A stretch of DNA of 7,623 nt from Collinsella sp. Its GTDB lineage: Bacteria; Actinomycetota; Coriobacteriia; Coriobacteriales; Coriobacteriaceae. The stretch lies in the NCBI GenBank assembly GCA_031295725.1, contig JAUMNV010000191.1, positions 1 through 7,623 of the forward strand, read 5' to 3'. The notes below the pieces were generated by a model, which saw only the letters and a program-made list of their open reading frames with translations, was not told the origin of the DNA and did no database searches. Each line of letters starts with the position of its first letter. Position 1 is the stretch's first letter. The translations under genes were made by a program, and so were the position numbers. Shown here piece after piece: positions 1-5,543 of this stretch.

Positions 1-582
1 CTTGTGCTTACCGATACGGCTGCCCACGATGTAGGCAAACGAATCGGAGACCCAAAGGGACGCGCAAACGCCCACCGAAAGCAAGGCGCCGGCAAAACCG
101 GGCACGGCATCGCGCAGCAGCACGATAGCCGACAGCATAAAACCGGTGTAGATGGGACCCATGAGTGTCACGGCAACATCGGATATGCGGGTACGCGGCG
201 ACCAGACATACCAAATGCCCACAGCGAGCATCAGGGCAAAAAGCAGGGCATTCAGCAGCATCGAATCGCCCAACGCCGACAGCGGAAAGAGCACGGCGGC
301 AGCGATACCCATGCGCTCGTTAGCCATCTTGCCATCGAGCCTTGTCATACGGAAAAACTCATAGCAGCACAGACCGCTCATGACGGAAACAAAGATGGCC
401 GTGGGCACGATACCCAAAACCAGGCACAGGATAAAGACAACGGCGTAGACGATACCGGCGGCGGCACGGGTAATAAAGCCCGCCAGCCACGAACCGGAAC
501 CGCTCTTCGCTGCAGGCGCTCCCGCAGTGGCAGCTTTACGCGCAGGCGTCTTGGGAGCAGATGCCTTGGGACGATCGGACAC
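1..582 (-). CDS. cdsA: Phosphatidate cytidylyltransferase (CDP-diacylglycerol synthase), C-terminus missing
   Basis: Integral membrane enzyme that converts phosphatidic acid and CTP to CDP-diacylglycerol, the precursor of bacterial phospholipids. 194 codons are present before the window edge cuts the gene; the family is usually about 270-300 residues. It starts at GTG, 2 bp after the uppS stop, with AGGAGG at 590-595 seven bases upstream; there is no better start. Residues 1-33 form a hydrophilic extension rich in Ala, Pro, Lys and Ser, probably cytoplasmic. Hydrophobic segments follow at about 41-58, 59-76, 92-126, 134-156 and 163-178. The visible end (about 176-194) reads LWVSDSFAYIVGSRIGKHK, which fits the family pattern of an Asp before AY, then G-R-x-G-K-H-K, near the metal/CTP site. 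The CdsA signature (S-x-x-K-T-x-E-G) would lie beyond the left edge. Position after uppS matches many bacteria. The identity rests on this motif, topology and context. Confidence 0.9.
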   Translation of the reverse strand, partial: MSDRPKASAPKTPARKAATAGAPAAKSGSGSWLAGFITRAAAGIVYAVVFILCLVLGIVPTAIFVSVMSGLCCYEFFRMTRLDGKMANERMGIAAAVLFPLSALGDSMLLNALLFALMLAVGIWYVWSPRTRISDVAVTLMGPIYTGFMLSAIVLLRDAVPGFAGALLSVGVCASLWVSDSFAYIVGSRIGKHK

Positions 583-584
583 GA

Positions 585-1379
585 TTAAGCCTCCTCGGTC
601 TTGCTCAGTCCACCAAACCTACGGTCACGGCCCTGATAGGCCAAAATGGCGTCGACAAGGCCCCAACGATCAAAGTCGGGCCAATAGGTATCGGTGACGT
701 AGAACTCGGAATAAGCTACCTGCCACAGCAGATAGTTCGAAAGGCGCAGCTCACCAGAAGTGCGAATCACAAGCTCAGGATCGGGAAGACCGGCGGTATA
801 GAGGTGGGAAGCCACCATGTCGTCATCAATTGCGGCAGGATCGATCTTACCGGCGGCAACGTCGAGTGCGATCTGACGGACAGCGCGGGTAATCTCGGCA
901 CGCGCGCCGTAGTTGACGGCAAGCGCCAGCGTCATACCGGTGTGATCGGCGCACTCGGCAAGACCGCGTTCAAAAACGTCGCGGGTCTTCTTGGGCAGCG
1001 CGGAAATATCACCCAAAAAGACAACGCGCACGTTTTCGCGCTTCAGAAGCGGCAACTCGTCGATGAACGTCTTGGCAAACAGGTGCATCAAGACGTTGAC
1101 CTCATGCTGCGGGCGGTTCCAGTTTTCGGTAGAAAACGCATAGGCCGAAAGCACGTCGACGCCCAGGCGCACGCAGGCGGTAATGATCTCGCGCAGCGAG
1201 ACGATACCCGCCTTGTGGCCCTCAGTGCGTGCAAGACCGCGCGACGTGGCCCAACGACCGTTGCCGTCCATGATGCACGAGATATGGTGCGGAATGTTAT
1301 TGAGGTCAAGGTCGGAAAAACCGACGCCCGCAGGGGCGTCGGCAAAGTACTCGACCAGTTTATGCTCGTCGTATTGCAC
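585..1379 (-). CDS. uppS: Isoprenyl transferase (undecaprenyl diphosphate synthase)
   Basis: cis-Prenyltransferase that adds isopentenyl units to farnesyl diphosphate, giving the C55 carrier lipid for peptidoglycan and other wall polymers; cytosolic, membrane-associated. The protein has 264 residues, normal for the family. Seen motifs: HISCIMDGNGRWA at about 32-44, with the catalytic Asp at 38 and the phosphate-binding GNGRW; STENW at 83-87; RTSGELRLSNYLLWQ at 206-220, with the Arg/Ser residues that bind the diphosphate; a Glu at 225 that fits the Mg-binding position; and a terminal RFGG at 254-257. About 30 residues precede the first motif, more than in E. coli. The start is GTG, 1 bp after the frr stop, with GGAG at 1387-1390 seven bases upstream. 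The tight spacing implies co-translation with frr and cdsA. Chain length (C55 versus shorter) cannot be read with certainty from sequence, and some actinobacteria carry more than one paralogue. Confidence 0.96.
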   Translation of the reverse strand: MQYDEHKLVEYFADAPAGVGFSDLDLNNIPHHISCIMDGNGRWATSRGLARTEGHKAGIVSLREIITACVRLGVDVLSAYAFSTENWNRPQHEVNVLMHLFAKTFIDELPLLKRENVRVVFLGDISALPKKTRDVFERGLAECADHTGMTLALAVNYGARAEITRAVRQIALDVAAGKIDPAAIDDDMVASHLYTAGLPDPELVIRTSGELRLSNYLLWQVAYSEFYVTDTYWPDFDRWGLVDAILAYQGRDRRFGGLSKTEEA

Positions 1380-1380
1380 C

Positions 1381-1917
1381 TTAGATCTCCATGACCTCGG
1401 CTTCTTTTTCCTTCAGAAGCTCCTCGACCTTGGCGACATACTCATCGGTGTGCTTCTGGACCTTGGCCTGCTCGCGACGGACATCGTCCTCGGTGAGCTC
1501 CTCATCGCGCTCGAGCTTGTTGTTGAAGTCGCGACGGATGTTACGGATAGACACCTTGGCCTGCTCGGCGTACTCGCGGCACTCCTTGACGAGCTCGCGA
1601 CGGCGCTCCTCAGTGGGAGCCGGGAACGGAAGACGAACGACGGTGCCATCGGAGTTGGGGGTAATACCCAGATCGGAAGCGCCGATGGCCTTGACGATAG
1701 CATTGATGAGTGCCTTGTCCCACGGCTCGATGAGCAGCATGTGGGCCTCGGGGGTCTTGACGGCGGCAACCTGCGTGACCGGCGTGGGAACACCGTAATA
1801 ATCGACGGTGATGTCGGACAGAATGTTGGCATTGGCGCGGCCGGTACGGACCTTGGAGAAGTTATGCTTGAGGGACTCGAGCGACTTGTCCATATGGGCG
1901 GTGATGTTCTCTGCCAT
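1381..1917 (-). CDS. frr: Ribosome recycling factor
   Basis: RRF acts with EF-G after termination to split the 70S ribosome and free mRNA and tRNA. The product has 178 residues, slightly below the usual ~185 because the N-terminus is a few residues shorter than in E. coli. Conserved elements are present: KVRTGRAN at 22-29 in the first long helix, YGVPTPV at 41-47, PNSDGTVVRLPFP at 87-99, PTEERRREL at 101-109, and IRNIRRD at 124-130, whose arginines (125, 128, 129) fit the conserved 50S-binding face. The highly charged helical C-terminus (about 105-178) completes the three-helix bundle. It starts at ATG, 2 bp after pyrH, with a full AGGAGG at 1925-1930 seven bases upstream, so the short N-terminus looks real rather than a mis-called start. 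Part of the pyrH-frr-uppS-cdsA unit. Confidence 0.97.
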   Translation of the reverse strand: MAENITAHMDKSLESLKHNFSKVRTGRANANILSDITVDYYGVPTPVTQVAAVKTPEAHMLLIEPWDKALINAIVKAIGASDLGITPNSDGTVVRLPFPAPTEERRRELVKECREYAEQAKVSIRNIRRDFNNKLERDEELTEDDVRREQAKVQKHTDEYVAKVEELLKEKEAEVMEI

Positions 1918-1919
1918 GC

Positions 1920-2642
1920 TTAATCCTCCTGATAGACGAGCGTGCCGACGGGCTCACCCGCGAGCGCGCGCTTGACGGTGTCCTCGCCATCGATGTTGAG
2001 GACCAAAATCGGCATACGGTTATCCTGGCACAGTGCCGTAGCCGTGGAATCCATAACCTGCAGACCGCGGACGAGAACCTCGTGATAGGTAATCTTGTCA
2101 AAACGGACGGCATCGGCGCACTTGACGGGATCCTTGTCGTAGATGCCGTCAACCTTGGTGGCTTTAATCAGAATCTCGGCGCCGATCTCGCACGCACGAA
2201 GAGCCGCGGCGGTGTCGGTCGTAAAGTACGGATTGCCCGAACCGGCGGCAAAAATAACAACGTTGCCCTTGGAAAGGTGGTTGATGGCGCGACGGCGAAT
2301 ATAGGGCTCGCAGATCTCGTTCATCTGGATAGCGCTCATAACGCGGCAGGGAACATCGTTGTGCTCGAAGGCATCCTGCAGGGCGAGCGCGTTCATAACG
2401 GTTGCCAGCATGCCCATGTAGTCGGCCTGAGCACGCTCCATGCCACCGGCAGCGCCGGCCATGCCGCGGAAAATATTACCGCCGCCGACAACGACGCCGA
2501 CCTCATGGCCAACGGCGAGCAGCTCCTTGACCTGCTTGGCAAGATGGTCGGTAACCTTGGGGTCGATGCCATATTGGCCGTCGCCCATGAGTGCTTCGCC
2601 GGAAAGCTTAAGAAGCACGCGTTTATATCGGATGTCGGACAA
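1920..2642 (-). CDS. pyrH: UMP kinase (UMP-specific, amino acid kinase fold)
   Basis: Phosphorylates UMP to UDP with ATP in pyrimidine nucleotide synthesis. The bacterial enzyme is a hexamer regulated in the known family by GTP and UTP. The 240-residue length is typical. Seen motifs: LLKLSGEAL at 10-18 (ATP phosphate loop region), VVVGGGNIFRG at 50-60 (UMP site), GNPYFTTDTAA at 136-146, KATKVDGIYDKDP at 160-172 (nucleotide-binding region) and a late MD at 197-198. The start codon is TTG, supported by AGGAGG at 2649-2654 six bases upstream and by the protein beginning right before the conserved first strand. The gene is separated from tsf by a terminator and followed by frr after 2 bp. It may have its own weak promoter (see 2672-2700) or depend on read-through from tsf. 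The rpsB-tsf-pyrH-frr order is widely conserved. Confidence 0.97.
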   Translation of the reverse strand: MSDIRYKRVLLKLSGEALMGDGQYGIDPKVTDHLAKQVKELLAVGHEVGVVVGGGNIFRGMAGAAGGMERAQADYMGMLATVMNALALQDAFEHNDVPCRVMSAIQMNEICEPYIRRRAINHLSKGNVVIFAAGSGNPYFTTDTAAALRACEIGAEILIKATKVDGIYDKDPVKCADAVRFDKITYHEVLVRGLQVMDSTATALCQDNRMPILVLNIDGEDTVKRALAGEPVGTLVYQED

Positions 2643-2671
2643 AGCGATCCTCCTTTAATTAGACTCTCAAT

Positions 2672-2700
2672 ATGATATCAAAGGCTCTCATAAGAGCCAT
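2672..2700 (-). promoter_or_regulatory. Candidate pyrH promoter with extended -10
   Basis: On the minus strand an extended -10, TGATATCAT (TATCAT at 2672-2677), follows by 17 bp a poor -35-like hexamer ATGGCT (2695-2700, three matches to TTGACA). Transcription would start near 2664-2666, leaving a leader of about 23 nt that holds the pyrH AGGAGG. The same extended -10 form, TGnTATCAT, is used at the rpsB promoter. The weak -35 makes this tentative; read-through of the tsf terminator is the alternative source of pyrH mRNA. Confidence 0.35.
2683..2698 (-). repeat. Short inverted repeat between tsf terminator and pyrH
   Basis: A perfect 6-bp inverted repeat, GGCTCT and AGAGCC, separated by 4 nt. 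As RNA on the minus strand it forms a small hairpin followed by only UUU, so it would be a poor terminator on its own. It lies just downstream of the main tsf terminator and across the spacer of the candidate pyrH promoter. It may be a secondary terminator, an operator-like site, or chance. Confidence 0.45.
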
Positions 2701-2701
2701 G

Positions 2702-2736
2702 AAAAAGCAGGCTGTGAGTAAAACCCACAGCCTGCT
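2702..2736 (-). terminator. Rho-independent terminator after tsf
   Basis: On the minus strand a perfect 11-bp stem, AGCAGGCTGTG with CACAGCCTGCT (arms 2726-2736 and 2706-2716), closes a 9-nt loop and runs into a run of five T (2702-2706). It begins 23 bp after the tsf stop codon. This should end most rpsB-tsf transcripts. The U-tract is short, so some read-through into pyrH is plausible. Confidence 0.88.
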
Positions 2737-2759
2737 CATTACCAGCTACAAGAGCTTAT

Positions 2760-3629
2760 TTACTCGCCACGGACCAGACGGTCAAAGGCAACGACGGTAA
2801 TGGTGTCGCCGAGCTCCTTGGAGACCTGCTCAGCGTACTTCTTGATGGTGAGGGAGCTGTCCTTGATGAACTCCTGCTCGGTGAGCACGGACTGCTTGTA
2901 GAACTTCTCCAGACGGCCGACAGCCATCTTCTCCTGGATAGCCTCGGGCTTGCCGGACTCGGCAGCCTGGGCCATGTAGATCTGCTTCTCGTGCTCGACG
3001 GTCTCGGCCGGAACCTGATCGCGGGTAGCGCAGATCGGGGCGACGGCGGCAACCTGAAGGGCAACGTCGTGAGCGAAGGTCTTGAAGGACTCAGCCTGAG
3101 CGGTCTCGGCCTTCTCGAAAGCGAACTCGACGAGGACGCCGATCTTACCACCCATGTGGATGTAAGAAGCGAGCGCGCCGTTCTCAGCCTTGCGGGCAGC
3201 GAAGCGGGAGATCTTCATGTTCTCGCCCATGATGTGAATCATCTCGGTGAGCTCGGAGGAAACGGTCTCCTCGCCCATCGGCTTCTCGAGCAGAGCGTCG
3301 ACGTCAGCAGGCTCGGTGGTAGCGACAACCTCAGCGACCTTGGAAGCAAAGCCGGTGAACTTGGCGTTGGAGCCAACGAAGTCGGTCTCGCAGGAGAGCT
3401 CGAGCAGAGCGCCGGTCTTGCCATCCTCGGAGACGAACGCGGCGACAGCGCCCTCGTTGGTCTCACGGCCAGCCTTCTTGGCAGCCTTGGCAAGGCCGTT
3501 CTTACGCAGAACGTCGACAGCGGCGTCCATGTCGCCGTCAGCCTCGACGAGAGCCTTCTTGCACTCCATCATCGGGGAGTCGGTCATCTCGCGGAGCTGC
3601 TTGACCATAGCGGCGGTAATCTGGGCCAT
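2760..3629 (-). CDS. tsf: Elongation factor Ts
   Basis: Guanine nucleotide exchange factor that releases GDP from EF-Tu during elongation. The product has 289 residues, close to the E. coli size. The N-terminal UBA-like domain (about 3-40) carries LREMTDSPMMECKKALVEA at 12-30, a variant of the usual TGAGMMDCKKAL signature. LSCETDFVGSN at 78-88 holds the TDFV segment that inserts into EF-Tu. The core repeats include MGENMKISRF (134-143) and YIHMGGKIGVLVEF (156-169), and the C-terminal part includes YKQSVLTEQEFIKD (244-257). I chose the ATG at 3627-3629 over an in-frame TTG at 3642-3644 because AAAGGA (3636-3641) sits seven bases before the ATG, while the TTG would overlap that site. Lysines and leucines use mainly AAG and CTG/CTC, as expected for high expression. 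It lies 45 bp after rpsB with no terminator between, so the two are co-transcribed. Confidence 0.97.
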   Translation of the reverse strand: MAQITAAMVKQLREMTDSPMMECKKALVEADGDMDAAVDVLRKNGLAKAAKKAGRETNEGAVAAFVSEDGKTGALLELSCETDFVGSNAKFTGFASKVAEVVATTEPADVDALLEKPMGEETVSSELTEMIHIMGENMKISRFAARKAENGALASYIHMGGKIGVLVEFAFEKAETAQAESFKTFAHDVALQVAAVAPICATRDQVPAETVEHEKQIYMAQAAESGKPEAIQEKMAVGRLEKFYKQSVLTEQEFIKDSSLTIKKYAEQVSKELGDTITVVAFDRLVRGE

Positions 3630-3635
3630 TGTGGT

Positions 3636-3641
3636 TCCTTT
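3636..3641 (-). promoter_or_regulatory. tsf ribosome binding site that fixes the start
   Basis: AAAGGA on the minus strand lies seven bases before the ATG of tsf at 3627-3629. It rules out the in-frame TTG at 3642-3644, which would lie upstream of and adjoin this site and would add five residues (MKGTT) not typical of EF-Ts. Confidence 0.8.
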
Positions 3642-3674
3642 CAAAGAGATGAAAAAGAATTAACTAAGACTGAT

Positions 3675-4403
3675 TTACTCGGCCTTGGGCTCAGCGGCCA
3701 TCTCGGCCTCGGAGACCTGCTCCTTGCCGGAGCCAGCGAGGCAGGCGTCAGCCATGAGCTCGCACATAAGGGTGACAGCGGAGATAGCGTCATCGTTGCA
3801 GGGGATGCCGTACTCGACCTCGTCGGGATCGGAGTTGGTGTCGATCAGAGCGACGACGGGGATGTTCAGGCGCTGGGCCTCCTTGATGGCGTTCTCCTCG
3901 CGCTTGGTGTCGATGACGAAGAGAGCCTGGGGCAGACCCTTCATGTCGCGGGCGCCACCGAGGTTGGTCTGGAGCTTGGTGAGCTCCTTGCCGAGAACAG
4001 CCTGCTCCTTCTTGGGCAGAACAGCCATGCGTCCGTCCTCGACCATGGCCTCGAGCTCCTCCATGCGGTTGATGCGGGAGCGGATGGTGACGAAGTTGGT
4101 CAGCATACCGCCGAGCCAACGCTGGTTGATGTAAGGCATGTTGGCGCGCTCAGCAGCGTTCTTGACGGCCTCCTGAGCCTGCTTCTTGGTGCCGACGAAC
4201 AGCACGTTGCCACCCTTGGCGACGTTCTTAACGAAGGTGTAGGCCTGGTCGGCGTCGAGGATGGTCTGCTTGAGGTCAAGGATATAGATGCCGTTGCGCT
4301 CACCGAAGATGAACGGCTTCATCTTGGGGTTCCAGCGACGGGTCTGGTGACCGAAGTGGCAGCCGGCCTCGAGCAGGGTGCGGATATTAATCTTGGTAGC
4401 CAT
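3675..4403 (-). CDS. rpsB: 30S ribosomal protein S2
   Basis: Structural protein of the small ribosomal subunit that joins late in 30S assembly and, with S1 in many bacteria, helps mRNA binding. The 242-residue length is normal for bacterial S2. Seen features: LLEAGCHFGHQTRRWNPKM at 10-28, the classic N-terminal S2 signature; FIFGERNGIYILDL at 31-44; VLFVGTKKQAQEAV at 67-80; INQRWLGGMLTNF at 92-104; and the late signature PVVALIDTNSDPDEVEYGIP at about 181-200. The tail after about 225 is acidic and variable. The ATG is preceded by a perfect AGGAGG (4410-4415) six bases upstream. A strong promoter and a leader of about 135 nt lie just upstream, so rpsB is the first gene of an rpsB-tsf transcript that ends at the terminator after tsf. 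S2 represses its own operon through the leader in E. coli; the leader here may do the same, but that is inferred. Confidence 0.98.
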   Translation of the reverse strand: MATKINIRTLLEAGCHFGHQTRRWNPKMKPFIFGERNGIYILDLKQTILDADQAYTFVKNVAKGGNVLFVGTKKQAQEAVKNAAERANMPYINQRWLGGMLTNFVTIRSRINRMEELEAMVEDGRMAVLPKKEQAVLGKELTKLQTNLGGARDMKGLPQALFVIDTKREENAIKEAQRLNIPVVALIDTNSDPDEVEYGIPCNDDAISAVTLMCELMADACLAGSGKEQVSEAEMAAEPKAE

Positions 4404-4539
4404 GTTAAACCTCCTGTGGTTTGCCTCCGCGCGGGGTCATCCTCCAAAACCAACCCAGACATGTGCTACCAAAGCCCGGGCACCACGGTATGAAGTAGCC
4501 GCGCGTGCGTGATAAAAACATGTTGCCGTGAAGCAACCC
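4404..4539 (-). promoter_or_regulatory. rpsB 5' leader, possible S2 autoregulatory region
   Basis: If transcription starts near 4539 (six bases after the -10), the rpsB mRNA has a leader of about 135 nt. It opens with GGG and a 5-bp hairpin, GUUGC and GCAAC with a UUCACG loop (4522-4537), followed after three bases by five U (4514-4518). A second possible helix, GUGCCC with GG-UA-GCAC, lies around 4468-4490. AGGAGG for rpsB is at the 3' end. A 38-codon open frame (ATG at 4519-4521) spans the leader and ends 1 bp before the rpsB ATG, but has no clear ribosome site. Length and structure are compatible with ribosomal-protein autoregulation, though I cannot match it to a known S2 leader by eye. 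Confidence 0.45.
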
Positions 4540-4544
4540 GATGA

Positions 4545-4573
4545 ATGATAGCAGGAATGCATCTTCCTGCCAA
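4545..4573 (-). promoter_or_regulatory. Strong sigma70-type promoter for rpsB-tsf
   Basis: On the minus strand -35 TTGGCA (4568-4573, five of six matches) and -10 TATCAT (4545-4550, five of six matches) are separated by exactly 17 bp. The -10 is preceded by TGC, an extended -10 element. The likely start is the first G of GGG at 4537-4539. It lies in the intergenic gap just upstream of rpsB, as expected for a highly expressed ribosomal protein operon. Confidence 0.85.
4551..4570. repeat. Perfect inverted repeat inside the rpsB promoter
   Basis: GCAGGAA, six bases, then TTCCTGC: two perfect 7-bp arms (4551-4557 and 4564-4570). The repeat starts directly against the -10 hexamer, fills the whole -10/-35 spacer and covers three bases of the -35. 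That position is typical of an operator for a dimeric repressor. As RNA in read-through from xerC it would also form a hairpin, but no T-run follows, so a terminator role is unlikely. Confidence 0.6.
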
Positions 4574-4622
4574 CCCGCAATCAAAACCACACACCTGAGT
4601 GCAGCGCGGAACGTCCCAGCAA

Positions 4623-5543
4623 CTATTCGCCGCGGGGATGGGCTTGAGCCACGGCCCGCTTAAGCCGATCGGGCGTGAGATGCGTGTAGATCTGCGTCGT
4701 GGACAGACTCGCATGACCCAGCAGCTCTTGAACCGAGCGCAGGTCCGCACCGCCCTCAAGCAAGTCGGTCGCAAAAGTATGGCGCATCGCATGCGGGGCG
4801 ATGTCGGCCGGAATGCCGGCGAGCGTCGCCAGCGTATGGAACCGCCGCCGGAGCATGGCGGCGCTCATGCGATTGCCACGCGCCGATATAAGCAGCGGAT
4901 GCGGCCCGGTAGCGGGGTCACGACGCTTTGCCTGAGCGAGCAATTCCGGCCTCCCCTCCTCAATATAGAGACGCGTCGCCTCGAGCGCACGACGATACAG
5001 AGGGACGATACGTTCTTTGCTCCCCTTGCCCCAAAGGCGCAGCGTGCGTTCGGACCAAGCGATGGACTCCACATTGAGTGCTGCGAGCTCAGAGATACGA
5101 GCACCCGAGGCATAGAGCAGCTCGAGCATCGCCGCATCGCGCAGTCCCGCGGGCGTCGAGGTATCAGGCGTCTTGAGCAGCGCCTCGACCTGCTGGGTCG
5201 TAAGGACGCCCGGCAGGTCGCGCGGCAGCTTGGGCGATGCGATTGCCGAGACCGCATCACCCTCGACAATCCCCTCGGCAGTCATCCACCGATAGAGCGA
5301 GCGAATGGCAGACAGATGCGCCGCAAGCGTTCGGGGAGCCACCTGTTCACGCGAAAGCTCGGCAAGATAGCGACGAATGGTGCGCACGTCGGCAGCGAAA
5401 GCATCGATATCCTCGCGCTCGCACCAGGAAGCAAAGCGCTCCAGCCTCGAGCCATAGGCCGTCACCGTGTTGGGAGAAAGTCCCTCGACACGTGCGATAT
5501 AGGCGATAAACGAGTCGACGGCATCGTACAGGTCAAAGGCTAT
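4623..5543 (-). CDS. xerC: Tyrosine recombinase XerC/XerD type
   Basis: Site-specific recombinase of the family that acts at dif sites with FtsK to resolve chromosome dimers. Numbered from an ATA at 5541-5543, the protein has 306 residues, the usual Xer length. An N-terminal SAM-like core-binding domain covers about 1-105 (SPNTVTAYGSRLERF near 23-37). The catalytic domain shows all six residues with XerD-like spacing: Arg149 (GARISEL), Lys173 (GKGSKER), His251 and Arg254 (HAMRH), His277 (LLGHASLSTTQIY) and Tyr286. There is no ATG, GTG or TTG between the upstream in-frame stop and a GTG at 5463-5465; that GTG would remove 26 residues, including helix 1 of the family. ATA overlaps the trmFO stop (ATAG) and has GGAGG nine bases upstream. 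An in-frame CTG at 5529-5531 is another option. XerC and XerD cannot be told apart by eye; linkage to trmFO matches Bacillus codV. It looks like housekeeping, not a phage integrase. Confidence 0.92.
   Translation of the reverse strand: MAFDLYDAVDSFIAYIARVEGLSPNTVTAYGSRLERFASWCEREDIDAFAADVRTIRRYLAELSREQVAPRTLAAHLSAIRSLYRWMTAEGIVEGDAVSAIASPKLPRDLPGVLTTQQVEALLKTPDTSTPAGLRDAAMLELLYASGARISELAALNVESIAWSERTLRLWGKGSKERIVPLYRRALEATRLYIEEGRPELLAQAKRRDPATGPHPLLISARGNRMSAAMLRRRFHTLATLAGIPADIAPHAMRHTFATDLLEGGADLRSVQELLGHASLSTTQIYTHLTPDRLKRAVAQAHPRGE

Noticed and set aside
3627..3644. TTG at 3642-3644 as the start of tsf
   Set aside because: The Shine-Dalgarno AAAGGA directly follows it and is correctly spaced for the ATG at 3627-3629, where the typical EF-Ts N-terminus begins.
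2991..4493. A 500-codon open frame on the + strand across tsf, rpsB and the leader
   Set aside because: It is antisense to two certain genes. Strong codon bias there avoids the minus-strand codons that would read as stops on the other strand. The peptide is low-complexity Leu/Gly/Asp with no recognisable domain.
4522..4537. The 5-bp hairpin plus U-run in the rpsB leader as an intrinsic terminator or attenuator
   Set aside because: The stem is short, three bases separate it from the U-run, and it lies at the very 5' end of the predicted transcript with no room for an alternative antiterminator upstream.
4623..5465. GTG at 5463-5465 as the start of xerC
   Set aside because: It would remove the first helix and the LSPNT segment of the core-binding domain, which are clearly encoded upstream in the same frame, and it has no good ribosome binding site.
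4623..5543. Tyrosine recombinase as evidence of a mobile element or integron
   Set aside because: Length, catalytic residue spacing and linkage to trmFO fit the housekeeping Xer protein; no attachment repeats, cargo genes or phage genes are nearby.
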